DNA of 64,000 bases from Prorocentrum cordatum. Lineage: Eukaryota > Sar > Dinophyceae > Prorocentrales > Prorocentraceae. The notes under the pieces were generated by a model. The model had not been told where the DNA came from, made no database searches, and saw only the letters and a list, made by a program, of their open reading frames with translations. Shown in pieces: positions 22,201 through 33,869 of this stretch (position 1 is the first letter of the stretch; each line of letters starts with the position of its first letter). The position numbers and the translations under genes were made by a program. The stretch spans positions 134,288 through 198,287 of the forward strand of contig CAUYUJ010015744.1 in the NCBI GenBank assembly GCA_963575745.1, in the 5' to 3' direction.

Positions 22201-22380
22201 GCCAGCGTTGCAGCGGGAGCACGATCCAGAACGAGCGGAAACGCGAAAATGAGGCCGGCGTTGCAGCGGGAGCGCGATTCGGAACGAGCAGAAGTGCAGA
22301 AATGAGGCCAGCGCTGCAGCGGGAGCACGATTCGGAATGAACGGAAGCCCCAAAAATGAGGCCAGCGCTTCAGCGGGAGA
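22201..22380. repeat. 53-bp tandem repeat, 3.4 copies
   Basis: Copies start at 22201, 22254, 22307 and 22361 (53, 53, 54 bp, then a partial). Each opens GCCRGCGYTGCAGCGGGAGC and closes AAAATGAG. Confidence 0.9.
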
Positions 22381-22870
22381 AAAATGAAAACCCATTACCC
22401 GGGAATCTTGCGTTTAACCAAACAGTACGCGAAGGCGGGCCGGACATCTTGCGGACGTCATCAGGGGAGAGAGGAGAGAAGTTTTCATATTGTGTAATTG
22501 TGGAGGGGGGAGGGGAGTCCCCCTGGTTCTGTTCGACGGCGCCGAATGTTTTGGGGGGGGCCGCCCCCGGTTCAAACGCGCCGCCGAGTGTTCCCAAGGC
22601 AAGCGCCAGTTAAACGCGCTCCCTATTTCAGGCACACGCACGCCCAGCCAAAGCGGACTGGGGTGGGATTATATAGAGATGATATGCGCCACAGAAAAAA
22701 TACATCGCTCCGCATGCTTGGACGAGGTCTCGCGCACGTATCGGTGCGACGTAGGCGGTATCATTCTGCGTAGCCCTGCACCGCCTCGGTGACATGATTA
22801 GATTTCTACCCAGGGCGGAACTGCGGGCACGTATTCCTGATCCACAGGCCTCGTTTGCGAGATTGGCACT
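22381..22870. other. No recognisable gene
   Basis: Mixed sequence with two G-runs (22505-22516, 22551-22560). No long frame with a domain. Confidence 0.5.
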
Positions 22871-22879
22871 TTCTTGCGA

Positions 22880-23100
22880 TCCGTACTGTTCTGTCGGGCG
22901 CTGGAACGGGCGATTTCAACAACTACACTTCCGACGCGAACTCCGACTGACGCGCATGCCCCGACAGACACGGTGGCTTTGATGGCGGTCCCGATTCCAA
23001 ATCCGATGCTTTTTCCGACATCCGCTCCGGCTATGACCCCAGCCCCGACACCTGTGACAATTTTGACACCGACTCCGGTGCGTCTTCGGGCGCCTGCTTC
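22880..23100. repeat. Worn hexanucleotide repeat (CCGACTCCG/CCGATTCCG type)
   Basis: CTCCGACTGACGC, CCCGATTCCAAATCCGATGC, CCGACACCTGTGAC and CACCGACTCCGGTGC occur at near-6-bp phasing. The minus frame reads as a decayed Val-Gly dipeptide series, so this looks like an old relative of the array at 21070. Confidence 0.5.
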
Positions 23101-24265
23101 GTTTTCGACTCCTCCCCAGATTCTTGTTCTTGCAATTCTGGCGCCGATCTGGCTGCGCCTCGATGGCCACGGCGATCGCGTGCACAATTGGCATTTCGAC
23201 ACGTTGTCGGGGGGCTCAATGATGAGGGACATGTTTATAGTTTGATTCCACTCTGTCGCGAACACTTTGGGAAGCACCTCCGAGATCCAGAACATTGGCA
23301 TGTCAGGTCATCTGGTACTTTTGCGTCTACCTCTCCATCTGGTCACCCTTCTGCACGTTTCGTGGGCCTGGCGTGGAGTTCCATAGGCGGCCAGCGCTCT
23401 TCGCCTCTCCGTTATTGCTGGTTTCCCGCCTCACCGCTGTCCTTGCGACGTTTTTTCAGCCGCCCAGCCCACAGGCATGCGCGCCTTGTCTTTCCCGCCC
23501 CTGCATGGCAGGGCTCGGGCAGGCACTGCTGCCACGCCCTACCAATACCCTTCACTGGACTGTCCTGTCATTCTTGCCTGCTCGTGCGGGACCCCATGTC
23601 AACGTTGCATCGCCTTCATGGTGCTCCTCTCCCTCCTGGACGTCGGCCTGGTCGAGTGGCACGTCCTCCTCTGCAGTGCTTGAGGCTGGTGTTCACGACG
23701 TGCCGTTGACGGCAACACCACATCGCTCACCCCCCAGATCTTCGCCTCCAGTCCCTGTCCGCGGCGTGTCTTTTCCTGTGCAAGCTCTTCGGCATCGCCT
23801 GCACCCCGGGCCCCGCCCACTCCGACCGCCTGAGGCCCCGTCTGCCTGCGCCCTGTCTCCCTAATTAAAGCATGCGAACGCCGGCTGAAGGCTGGCTTGC
23901 GCACGGACGCACGAGCCTCCCGTTTTCTTCCCAACCCTCTTGCGTTGGGTTTTCGTATTGAACAGAGCACTGCAGCCGCAAACCTTCCGCCCGCCCGCTC
24001 TCCCCTTCTCTCCTGCCTCTCACCCTGCTCCCTCCTGCGTGCCAGCTGGCCTCCTACCTGGCCATCCCTGGGGGGCTGCGATCTGCGAAATTGTTGCCAT
24101 TTTCAAAGGATTCTGGGGGGTCCAGCGGAGTAACGCCCCACGCGAGCGTGCCAGGCACGCCTGGTGCGCCAGATGCTCCCTCCAGCCGCGCCAGGTGCGC
24201 CACGTCCGGTGCTCGTGCAGACTGTGTCAGGTGCGCCTGCGCACGTGACAGCACACATCGGGAAA
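23101..24265. other. No recognisable gene
   Basis: Open frames of up to 189 codons (23295-23864, plus) are Pro/Ser/Arg-rich without motifs. No repeats of note. Confidence 0.5.
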
Positions 24266-24269
24266 CATG

Positions 24270-24690
24270 TCGGCCCCCACCATCCCTGTCGAAAACCAAT
24301 GCCCATCATTGTGTTTGGTGGGCTTGCGCACAGCAGGCCATACGCCACCACCCCCGCCGTCCCTGACAAGAATCACTTGACAATGATCGCGGAACGGCCG
24401 CGCACTATCCACATTTAGCCACGAGGTGCATTTTGTATTGTGGGTTTGTCAGGGGTGGTAGCCCTGCGAGCAGCAAGCAATATGCTGACACACCCGCCGT
24501 CCCTTTTGAAAAACAATACACAAAAATACCCGCGGGGCTCACGAACATGACTCCAGATTTTGCCCAAAAGTGTATTGTGTATTGTTTTTTGACAGGGATG
24601 GTGTGGGGGCCGCATCGGGTTGGTTGCGCATGCCCCGAATTTGGAGGCAGAGTGCGTTTTGCATTGTTTTTGGACAGGGATGGTGGGGGG
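24270..24690. repeat. Cluster of palindromic MITE-like repeats
   Basis: A word of the form CCRTCCCTGTCGAAAACCAA occurs forward at about 24281, 24358 (worn) and 24491. It occurs as its complement (ATTGTTTTTTGACAGGGATG) at 24582 and 24664. The segment 24435-24515 folds on itself: TGTATTGTGGGTTTGTCAGG pairs imperfectly with the end that reads CCCTTTTGAAAAACAATACA. Confidence 0.55.
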
Positions 24691-24767
24691 GATGCCCTCA
24701 CTGTGTGCGCATGGTTGCGGGTTGGCTGCCGGCTGGGTGGGGGAGTGGGTGTTTATTAAAAGGGAAC

Positions 24768-24856
24768 AGTGATAAACCCCTCCCCGAAGGGAAGAAGCGG
24801 GTTGGAAGAGGAAGTTCCCAAGACCACCTACGCCTTAAAAGGGCTGGTGGGATTTC
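24768..24856 (+). repeat. Dispersed repeat, copy 1 (partner at 39022)
   Basis: AACCCCTCCCCGAAGGGAAG, then a GGTTGGAAGAGGA block, an AGACCACCTACGCC-like block and GGGCTGGTGGGATT. The same order of blocks occurs at 39022-39108. Confidence 0.65.
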
Positions 24857-24859
24857 AGA

Positions 24860-25501
24860 AAGCCCCCCGGCCACGCTGGAGGCGCACACGCAGTAAAAGT
24901 AAGTGACCAGCTACAGACAAAGACGAAGCAGAAGAAAAACAAAGCAAACTCTTCCGAAATTGCAGGAAAGTTGTTCCGGCCACGCAGGAGGCGCAAACGC
25001 GGTAAACAATTGACGTTGAAACACTATCGACACGTTGTGTATCGAGAAAGCAAAACAGGAGGCGTGCCAATCTTGGCAACGGGCGACCGCGTCCAGAAAA
25101 ACATTATAGACACGAAGGAAAAAACACTGAACAATCGAGTGCGAATTTGTGAGGATTCGATAAATGCTGGGCGTGGCGGTAAGGGGGTCGAAGTGGCGAC
25201 GAGGAGCATGGCGGAAAAAATGGGAGAAGCATATGGACTGAAGCCCAGCATTGACCGATGGATGACCCCTAGCATAGCGATGTTCCGCCGCACGGACAAC
25301 GGTGACAATGACAAGTAATTCAAGACGAATATCAGAAATTGCAAGTGGCTGCACAAAGAAATTCTGGATGGTTTCGACAAGTGCAAGATCTGAGGATGAA
25401 GCACAATGGAATGCACAAGTCATGTATTCAATTAATGAAAGTAGTTGCGTTTTGTATACCAAGACCATACTAGCCGAAGAGTAAAGCCTTCGGCTCCGCA
25501 C
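24860..25501 (-). pseudogene. Fragment of a second LINE: C-terminal part of reverse transcriptase protein
   Basis: Reading the minus strand from 25501 down gives YKTQLLSLIEYMTCAFHCAS and LALVETIQNFFVQPLAISDI. After a frameshift near 25330 comes LSPLSVRRNIAMLGVIHRSM and LGFSPYASPIF. The series (Leu/Glu-Tyr helix, Asp/Glu-x-x-Q-x-x-F helix, then PLxxRRDIAMLGxIHR) resembles the region behind the palm in dinoflagellate LINE reverse transcriptases. The catalytic YADD part is not in the window's open sequence, so this is a 5'-truncated, decayed copy. The host DNA is AT-richer than the LINE at 2240. The assignment rests on pattern memory. Confidence 0.5.
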
Positions 25502-26129
25502 TAAATGCTATAGCTTTCAGCAAAAATCGCCGACACTAAAGTGAATGAAAAACGTGTGCCGAAAATGATGCCAAGAATGTTACAGAATCTTCACTCGGGC
25601 GGCAACGGGATATGATGTGCAGATTCCTTTACGTGGATCAAACACGACCCTGTTGGTAACACCCCAAGGGTGGAGAGAAGACCAACGCTCACCTGTCATG
25701 CGGTGCCCCTCGTCGTTTGTAACGCTACAGTCAATTGTGCGGAGACAATCCAGATCGCCTGCGTGAACGATTTGTTCGAAACCTTTGGCACGAACGGCCA
25801 CGCTGCGTCCATAGAATTGCAGATCGGGTGGGCCGCTTCAACTACATTTCGTTTTAAAAAATAAGTGAACCTTCGGTCTTAGAATTCTTGCGCCACGGAT
25901 CATAAGTCAACCGACAACCCACTTCCTCAGAAAATGACAGATTCATCAGTCTGAGCGTGGAGCCAGCCATTACCATCGCATCACATGTGTATAGATATTA
26001 GCGTACAGTGGATGTGTACATCGTACATCAAAGATTTCGAAAATGCCTTATTCTAGACCGTTGTTTCATTGCCCAAATCAAAATTCTTTGTTCACACGCT
26101 AGAGCCACACCTTTGTAAACGTGCTATAA
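25502..26129. other. AT-richer stretch, no recognisable gene
   Basis: No open frame above 75 codons and no repeats. Confidence 0.5.
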
Positions 26130-26721
26130 GCCACATGTGTATGTCTATGTATATGTATACGTGTACGTATACGTATTATACAAACACATATATACATACA
26201 TATGCATATACAAACATATGTATAGTTTGGTATGGTGTTGTACGACAATGGCATCACACAAGCAGCAGGGAAATGCGTTTTCTGAGAGGGCAATCATACT
26301 CATCTGTTATGGTGTATGTTCTGGTGCCAGAGGGTAATGTTCGAATATTGCTCGCAAGACAGCGCTGCCAAAGCACAACGCAAAAGTCGTATCCCCAACT
26401 CTGATTTCTTTAGTTTCATGTGACCAGGTGGAGCTATGTGGTTGTTGCTGTACCTTGTAGTTCTGCAATTAATTACTTGCTCACTCCAAAGAAACACATA
26501 GAAAGTTAATTCATTTGATTGCATGCCAACGTAAACAGATAGACAATGTTGTTGGCACATACACATACACGTAAACATGCACGACTATCCTTTCCTCTCT
26601 GTCTTTTCTCCCGGTCTCTTTTTCTTGCTCTGCGCGTGGCTTCCATGTGCGTCCATATGCGTGTTCACGCGTGCGTGTGCATGTGCGTGTGCGTGTACGT
26701 TCGCGCGCGCGTGCGTGTGTG

Positions 26722-26770
<49 letters not shown>

Positions 26771-26812
26771 TATACATATACATATACATACATACATACA
26801 TACATGCATGCA

Positions 26813-26843
<31 letters not shown>

Positions 26844-27020
26844 GCACAGACATACATATATATGTAGGTAGGTGTGAAAGAGATTTGAATCACGAGTTAA
26901 AAAAGAATACACTTGCGAGCGAATATGTTGATCGTGGGTACACATATACCACCCATACAAAGGTATGCAGTCGCGAGTTAATCTTCGATATATATATATA
27001 TACATTTATATATATAGAGA
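26130..27020. repeat. TA/CA/GT microsatellite cluster
   Basis: TATGTATACGTGTACGTATA-type (26140-26222), GTGCGTGTGC (26655-26725), pure TA (26727-26757), CATACATA (26758-26825) and TATATA (26828-26862, 26990-27015). Non-repetitive sequence lies at about 26225-26640. Cys/Tyr/Ile-rich frames here are translations of the repeats. Confidence 0.9.
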
Positions 27021-27039
27021 GAGATACCGGCTTAGACCG

Positions 27040-27400
27040 AAACTGCATTTAAGATGGATTGTGAATTATGATGTGCCCGCGTCTTTTCCGAAAAAGATAA
27101 CACACGTTTCCTGAGTAGGAAATATCAGATCGATAAACTGGTATACATTCCCACCCTTTTCCTCGAGGATTCGGCTTCCAGGCTCCAGGATCAGTTTTTG
27201 AGAGCATCCAATTACCAGATACGGTTCTTCGAGGTTCACGCTGTCGGCGGGTCTCCCGGAGGTTTCTCCGGGATTGATCGGCTTCCCAGAGTTCATTCGC
27301 CCATGTCCCACAGAGGATTCGTAGCGTCTTCGGGGCAGAGTTGCAGCAGCAAGGGATCAAAGGTTGCTCACTTGGCTGATTGAGTATCCTCTAATGATAC
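27040..27400 (-). other. Possible minus-strand exon or decayed ORF, unknown
   Basis: Two overlapping minus frames (27049-27360 and 27066-27311) are open. The second ends YLVIGCSQKLILEPGSRILE and FPTQETCVIFFGKDAGTS, which look like folded protein, but no family is recognised. Confidence 0.2.
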
Positions 27401-27409
27401 TGGAGAAAA

Positions 27410-27740
27410 ACCCCAATCAGGGCTAGGGGGCTATAGGGCTATTGAGCTATAGGGCTATAGAGCTATAGGGCTATAGAGATGTAGGGCTATAGGGCTCTTG
27501 GGCTACTAGGCTATAGGGATATAGGGCACCCCCGGGCACGCCCGGGCACGCCCCGGCACCCGGGCACCAGGGCACCCGGGCACCCCCGGGCACCCCCCAG
27601 GCACCCGGGCCCCGGCCCCCCCCGGGCACCCGGGCACCCGGGCGTACAGCGAAAATCGGCGACAAACTTAACCAAACCATATGAATGCGCTGGGGCCCCT
27701 ACAGAGGCAAGCTCTTACTGGGGAAATATGTAAACCTTCG
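27410..27740. repeat. CTATAGGG array, GGGCACCC array and unique tail (inverted partner at 40325)
   Basis: About 100 bp of GGGCTATAGAGCTATA-type octamers (27420-27525) pass into CACCCGGGCACCCCCGGGCA repeats (27527-27640). A unique tail follows: ATATGAATGCGCTGGGGCCC, CTACAGAGGCAAGCTCTTAC (27678-27718). The same parts recur in reverse order and complement at 40325-40545. Confidence 0.8.
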
Positions 27741-28599
27741 CGGAGATTTTTTAATTCAAATTTCGAATCCCGCGGCAGAGCGTCGGCAGAGCACGGGCAA
27801 AGAAATCAGATGTGTACATCAACCATCCATCTTTTTTTTCTTGAGATGTCAATAGATAGTTCGAACCAGTCTGGAGATAGTAGAATGCGCACCATCCGTA
27901 GTGCCTGACTGTCAAGTATGTTCAGCAACCAGTTGCGCTTATCCACAAGATCACTCGCACTTTCATGCCGCTCCGTTGGAGAAGGTACAGTCCGAGAGTG
28001 ACGTTCATTGTCACATTGTCCTTTACAGCGCGAGGAGTTGCTGCGCGGCGTCGCCCGCCTGTGCAGGGCGCGAGAGTTCAATTCCAGTCGGTGTCTTCTT
28101 TCAACGGGAGCCATGTGGAAGACGATCGGTTCCGTACCCCAAAAGCTCCACGTTCGCCTGAAGCTGGCTCCAGTTGTTCACTGGGGCAAAATTTTGAAGC
28201 AATTCCTCCCCCGATTTCAAACCCTCCCGAAGAAGGACCAGCCAAGAAAGGGGGCAGGGGGCGAGAGGGGGGGCAAAAAACGTCGCCCATTCAATATATA
28301 TCTATATATGTATATATATATATATATATTATCATACGCACCTCTCCGAGGGAGTAGAGCTCAGAGGCGATTAATGCGTCCGTCGTTCGCGATTTTTCTG
28401 GCCGTTTCGCTCGGGACATCCTCGAAATTCTGAAAATCGGTGGCACCCCTCACGCAGATCGTGACGTCAGGGTCCAAAAACACATAGGATTTCCAACATT
28501 TTATCATAAAACCTTCAAAAACACATGGTAATTTCAATGATTTTGACTCCGATTCTCAGAGAATGGCGGTTTCGCCTGAGACATCCTCCCAAAATCGAG
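27741..28599. other. No recognisable gene
   Basis: Short frames without domains (longest 141 codons, 28008-28433 plus). A TATATA tract lies at 28293-28329. Confidence 0.5.
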
Positions 28600-28995
28600 C
28601 CCCAGACCCCTCCTCGGAGCCTCCTGGGGGCCTCCTGGAACCTCCTGGGGCCTCCTGGGGCTTTCTGGACCTTCTGGTACCCCAGACCCCGCCTCGGAGC
28701 CTCCTGGAGTTCTCCTGGGCCTGCTGAGCCGCCGCCTGGGGCCTCCTGGGGCCTCCTGGGGCTTCAGAACTACATGCACACACAGAGACACAAATCACGC
28801 CCAACACATCACACGCTAGACAAACATAACATACACACACACACAACACCGACAACACGCAAAAAGCACGCACCACACAAAGCACACATCACACACACAC
28901 ACACACACAACACTCACAATCCTGGGGCCTCCTGGAGCCTCTTCTGGTATCCAAGTCGGGCCTCCTGAGGCTTCCTGGGGGGCCCTGGTACACAC
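28600..28995. repeat. GGCCTCCTG 11-bp array interrupted by a CA-rich tract
   Basis: GGGGCCTCCTGGAACCTCCT-type repeats (28615-28765), CA-rich sequence (28771-28915), then the array resumes (28920-28995). Confidence 0.8.
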
Positions 28996-29349
28996 ATCGC
29001 AAGGTGTGGCAACCCCACTTGCGCTCGAGTGCGACTTCGCTGTTGCATGTCACTCCTGCTTCAAACGCCCCTTCAGCTTGTTGTATGAGCCTGGGCACAC
29101 ACGTGCCACTTGTATATATATATATATATATATATATACAAGACTGCATTGGCGCTGCGCGCCATGCACCTTGGTCCTTTGGAATTCGCACGCTAGCGGA
29201 GTGCGAGCGTGCGTACATGCGCACACACATGCGTCTATGAATGCATAGTACATATGTACATATATGTATACTTTTGTATGGATATGTACATGTATATGCA
29301 AATTGTCAGTGTAAGGATGTGTGCGCATACACATGCGTATATCAGGCGA

Positions 29350-29830
29350 TATTGGCCTGACCAGTTGCTCATATCATCGCGCCACTAAAAGGCGCGAGGG
29401 TCTCAGGCAAACGCGGTCAGACTACCGTGGGACAATGCGTCGCCGAGGTCAGTGTTGCGAGGACGCCCCGGGTGAAAATGGCTTGAACACCTCCGCTCAG
29501 GGGAGGGCATATCCGAAGTCAGCCGTGCGAGGAAGTTTCAAGCGAGGAGTGGTCTGAACACCTCTGCTCAGGGCATCCTTGAATTTAGAGTTGCGAGAAG
29601 TCGCACGCGAAAGTGGCCGAACCACCATGGTGCAAGGCACCTCCGAAGTCAGACTTGCGAGAGTGTCTCAGGCGACAGTGGCTGGAACACCTCAACTGAG
29701 AGTGTCTCGGGCTCCAGAGCTACGATGATGTCTCAAGCGAAAACGGCGGGACCGATGCGAAGCAAGGCGCTTCTGAGGTCGGAGTTGCGAGAATATCTCT
29801 GGCGAAGCGGATTAGATTACTTTCCGTTAT
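29350..29830. repeat. Diverged short tandem repeat in the left arm (GAACACCTC...GCGAG unit)
   Basis: TGAACACCTCCGCTCAGGG (29484), TGAACACCTCTGCTCAGGG (29556) and GGAACACCTCAACTGAGAG (29683), with AGTTGCGAGAA-type words between, recur at about 60-75 bp. The complement lies at about 33160-33600 in the right arm. Confidence 0.6.
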
Positions 29831-30839
29831 CCCCTCTTCTTCCTTCCCTTTTTTCTTCCCTCCTCCCCCTCCTCCTCCTCCTCCTCCTCCCCCTCCTCCT
29901 CCTCCTCCCCCTGTTCCTCCTCCTCTTCCTCTCCCCCCTCTCCGCTTCTTTTTGGCCCATTCTCCCCATCCCTGGCGGCGCGGCGCGGCGCCGCCCGGCC
30001 TCTCTGCGAGTCTAGCGGCAAAGGGTGAGAGAACCCCCCCCCCCCCCCCGAATTAGGAACGGTTTTTCCCAAGCCGCCAAGGGGGCCCGAAGGTAGTTCA
30101 GCATAATAAAATGAGGGATGCAGCCGAAGTGGCTGTCGAAGGAATCATCAAAACAGCGGTGGGGGAGTGAGGCAGACTGGTTTTCCTACAAAGTTGGAAA
30201 GCGGGAAGAGGAAATTGAAGAGGATGAGGAGAAGGAGGAGGGGGAGGAAGAGGAGGAGGACGTTGCAAGTGTTCGCGCGGCCGTGAGTCCCCAGAGAGTG
30301 TTTCCCCAGGATTTGTTCTGAAACCGAAGGTTCCCGACGGCCTGATCTCCGAAATGTCACAAAAACCTCGGTTCCCAGCAGCGCGTCCGGATGAGATGGC
30401 GTCGTGGCCCCGACGATTTGCATTCAGTGTTGCGAGAAGCTCAGTCGAGGCGGGAGGAGGAACATGAAGAGGATGAGGAGGAGGAGGAAGAGGAGGAGGA
30501 TGAAGAGGAGGAAGAGGACGAAGAGGACAGATTAGGTGGATATCTGGGGCGCAGCCGAGGTGTCGCGGAAGAAATCCGCAGCAGAGACTTGGGAGAGTGA
30601 GGAGAGCTGTTTTTGCTAGACCTTCGGCGGGGCGGAACGTGAACCACCACGGGGAATTAGGAGAAGGAGGAGGAGGAGGAGGTAGAGGAGGAAGAGAATG
30701 AGGAAGAGGAGGAGGAGCTCTTGGGTCTTTCGGCGGTTTGAACGAAAAGTGGCTTCGCTGCGCCATTTTATACGACAACGACGACGACGAAGAAGGCGAC
30801 GACAAAGAGAAGGGATAATGAGAGGAGGAGACCGCTGCG

Positions 30840-31425
30840 TTGGGATCTCGTGGCGCGCCTCTCGGGGCCCTCTGGGGGGCAGTTTTGAAGCCTCTTGGGG
30901 GTGTTCTGGGGTTCTTGGGATCTTCTTGGGGCCTATTTGGGGCCCCATTTGGGGTTCCTTGGGGCCTCTTGGGAGCCTCTCGGGGCCCCGTGGGGCTCTC
31001 TCCGGGCCTCTTGGGGCCCTCTCGCGGCGGAAAATTTAGTTTTTGAATTTTTGGGCGCCCTCTTGGGTCTCTCTTGGGGCCGTCTTGGTGCTCTCTTGGG
31101 CCGTCTTGGGCGCCTCTTGGGCGGTCTCGGAGCCCTCCTGGACCGTGTCGGGGCCTTCTTGGGTGCCTCGTGGGCAGTAGTGGGGCGATCTAGGGGGCCT
31201 CTTGGGCCATTGCGGAGCGTCGGGAAGCGGGAAAAGCGAGACGGCCAAAAAACATCGAAAAACACCCCAGAAAATCAAGAATTATAGCCTCTCGGGGCTG
31301 TCTTGGGAGGCCTATTGGGGGTCTCTGGGGGCGTCTTGGACGCGTCTTGGGCAGTCTTGGACCCAGATTGGGCGTCTTGGGCCGATCTTTGGGGGTCTCG
31401 GGGCCCTCTTTGGCCGTCGTGGGTT
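30840..31425. repeat. 11-bp GGCCTCTTGGG array, left arm
   Basis: GGGGCCTCTTGGGAGCCTCT-type degenerate 11-mers. All three plus frames and the complement stay open, giving false ORFs such as 30895-31287. Confidence 0.9.
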
Positions 31426-31427
31426 TT

Positions 31428-31565
31428 TTTTTTCGCGTCGCACTCGCAGGACAGACACGGAGCACTCTGCAGGAGCGCCCCAAAGGCTCGGGGAGGCCGA
31501 AATTCGTTTTGGAGGGGGGGGGGGGGGGGGCACCGTGCGCCGCTTTTCCGGGGGCCCCGGCCCTG
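31428..31565. other. Central spacer of the palindrome
   Basis: It has a T-run (31424-31433), unique sequence with AGACACGGAGCACTCTGC, a G-run of about 18 (31514-31531) and GGGGGCCCCGGCCC. It has no counterpart in the arms. Confidence 0.8.
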
Positions 31566-31569
31566 TAAA

Positions 31570-32130
31570 ACCACGACGGCCAAAGAGGGCCCCGAGACAC
31601 CCAAAGATCGGCCCAAGACGCCCAATCTGGGCCCAAGACTGCCCAAGACGCGTCCAAGACGCCCCCAGAGACCCCCAATAGGCCTCCCAAGACAGCCCCG
31701 AGAGGCTATAATTCTTGATTTTCTGGTGTGTTTTTCGATGTTTTTGGCCGTCTCGTTGTTCCCGCTTCCCGACGCTCCACAATGGCCCAAGGGGCCCCCT
31801 AGATCGCCCCACTACTGCCCACGAGGCCCCCAAGAAGGCCCCGACACGGTCCTGGAGGGCTCCGAGACCACCCAAGAGGCGCCCAAGACGGCCCAAGAGA
31901 GCACCAAGACGGCCCCAAGAGAGACCCAAGAGGGCGCCCAAAAATTCAAAAACTAAATTTTCCGCCGCGAGAGGGCCCCAAGAGGCCCAGAGAGAGCCCC
32001 AAGAGGCCCCCAAGAGGCCCCAAGGAGCCCCCAAGAGGCCCCAAAAAGATCCCAAGAACCCCAAAACACCCCCAAGAGGTTTCAAAACTGCCTCCCAGAG
32101 GGCCCCGAGAGGCGCACCACGAGATCCCAA
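31570..32130. repeat. 11-bp array, right arm (complement of the left)
   Basis: CCCAAGAGGCCCCAAGAGGC-type repeats mirror the left arm. The 368-codon plus frame 31715-32821 runs through it and the following pyrimidine-rich DNA, and is not a gene. Confidence 0.9.
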
Positions 32131-33869
32131 CTCAGCGGTCTCCCCCTCTCATTATCCCTTCTCTTTGTCGTCGCCTTCTTCGTCGTCGTCGCTGTCGTAT
32201 CAAATTGCGCAGCGAGGCCATTTTTCGTTCAAACCACCGAAGGACCCAAGAGCTCCTCCTCCTCTTCCTCATTCTCTTCCTCCTCTACCTCCTCCTCCTC
32301 CTTCTCCTAATTCCCCGCGGTGTTTCACGTTCCGCCCCGCCAAAGGTCTAGCCGAAGCAGCTCCCCTCACTCTCCCAAGTCTCTGCTGCGGATTTCTTCC
32401 GCGACACCTCGGCTGCGCCCCAGATATCCACCTAATCTGTCATCTTCCTCCTCTTCCTCCTCTTCATCCTCCTCCTCTTCCTCCTCCTCCTCATCCTCTT
32501 CATGTTTCCCCTCCCGCCTCGACTGAGCTTCCCGCAACACTCAATGCAAACCGTCGGGGCCACGACACCACTCATCCGGACGCGCTGTTGGGAAGCAGGG
32601 TTTCTGCGACATTTCGGAGATCAGGCCGTCGGGAACCTTTGGTTTCAGCACGCATCCTGGAGAAACATTCTTTGGGGACTCAAGGCCGCACGAACACCTG
32701 CAACGTCCTCCTCCTCTTACCCCTCCCCCTCCTCCTTCTATTCGTCATCTTCAATTTCCTCTTCCCGCTTGCCAAGTTTGTAGGAAAACCAGTCTTCCTC
32801 ACTCTCCCGCCACTGTTTTGATGGTTCCTTCCACGGCCACTTCGGCTGCATCCCTCATTTTATTATACTGAACTACCTTCGGGCCCCCCTTGGCGGCTCG
32901 GGAAAAACCGCCCCTAATTCGGGGGGGGGGGGGGGGGGGGGGGGTCTCTCACCCTTTGCCGCTTGACTCGCAGAGAGGCCGAGCGGCGCCGCGCCGCGCC
33001 GCCAGGGATGGGGAGAATGGGCCCAAAAATAGAAGCGGAGAGGGGGGAGAGGAAGAGGAGGAGGAACAGGAAGCAGGAGGATGGGGGAGGAGGAGGAGGA
33101 AAGGAAAGGAAGGGAAAGGAAAAGGAGAAGGAGGAAGAGGAGATAACGGAAAGTAATCTAATCCGCTTCGCCAGAGATATGCTCGCAACTCCGACCTCAG
33201 AAGCGCCATGCTTCGCATCGGCCCCGCCGTTTTCGCTTGAGACATCATCGCAGCTCTGGAGCCCGAGAAACTCTCAGCTGAGGTGTTCCAGCCACTGTCG
33301 CTCGAGACACTCTCGCAAGCCTCACTTCGGAGGTGCCTTGCACCATGGTGGTTCGGCCACTTTCGCGCGCGACTTCTCGCAACTCTAAGTTCAAGGATGC
33401 CCTGAGCAGAGGTGTTCAGACCACTCTTCGCTTGAAACTTCCCCGCGCGGCTGACTTCGGACACGCCCTCCCCTGAGCGGAGGTGTTCAGGCCATTTTCA
33501 CTTGGGACGTCCTCGCAACACTGACCTCGGCGGCGCATTGTCCCATGGTTGTCTGACCACGTTTGCCTGAGACCCTCGCTCCTTTTAGTGGCGCGATGAT
33601 ATGAGCAACTGGTCAGGCCGCTACCGCCTGATATACGCATGTGCGCGCGCACACATAGTTACACTGACCATTCGCAAATACATGTCCATATCCATACAAA
33701 CGTATACATATACGTACATATGTACTATGCATTCATAGACGCATGTGCGTGCGCATGCACGCACGCTCGCACTCCGCTAGCGCGCGAATTCCAAAGGACC
33801 AAGGTGCATAGCGCACAGCGCCAATGCAGTCTTGTAAATATACACATATATATAATCGGTCCTTTTCAC

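Larger units (their letters stand above)
29111..33853. repeat. Giant imperfect inverted repeat (palindrome), arms of about 2.3 kb
   Basis: The left arm (29111-31427) reappears as its complement in the right arm (31566-33853) around a 138-bp spacer. Order in each arm from outside in: TATATA tract; CATGCGCACACA-rich sequence; ATGATATGAGCAACTGGTCAGG block; GAGGTGTTC/CTCGCAAC-type repeats; CCT/GGA and G/C runs; CCGAAGTGGC block; GGA-rich coding-like stretch; 11-bp arrays. The arms differ by many substitutions and small indels, so the duplication is old. Confidence 0.9.

Noticed and set aside
27806-28114. Minus frame ending WFELSIDISRKKRWMVDVHI as the C-terminus of a copia RNase H
   Set aside because: Only a loose resemblance; no LADALTK-type motif or upstream RT.
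30895-32821. Many ORFs in and around the palindrome centre, up to 368 codons
   Set aside because: They arise from 11-bp arrays (33-bp superperiod leaves all frames open) and pyrimidine tracts; left and right arm ORFs are complements of each other.
29111-33853. Palindrome as a simple sequencing or assembly artefact
   Set aside because: An inverted read chimera would give near-identical arms; these arms differ throughout by substitutions and indels. Read-level proof is still needed.
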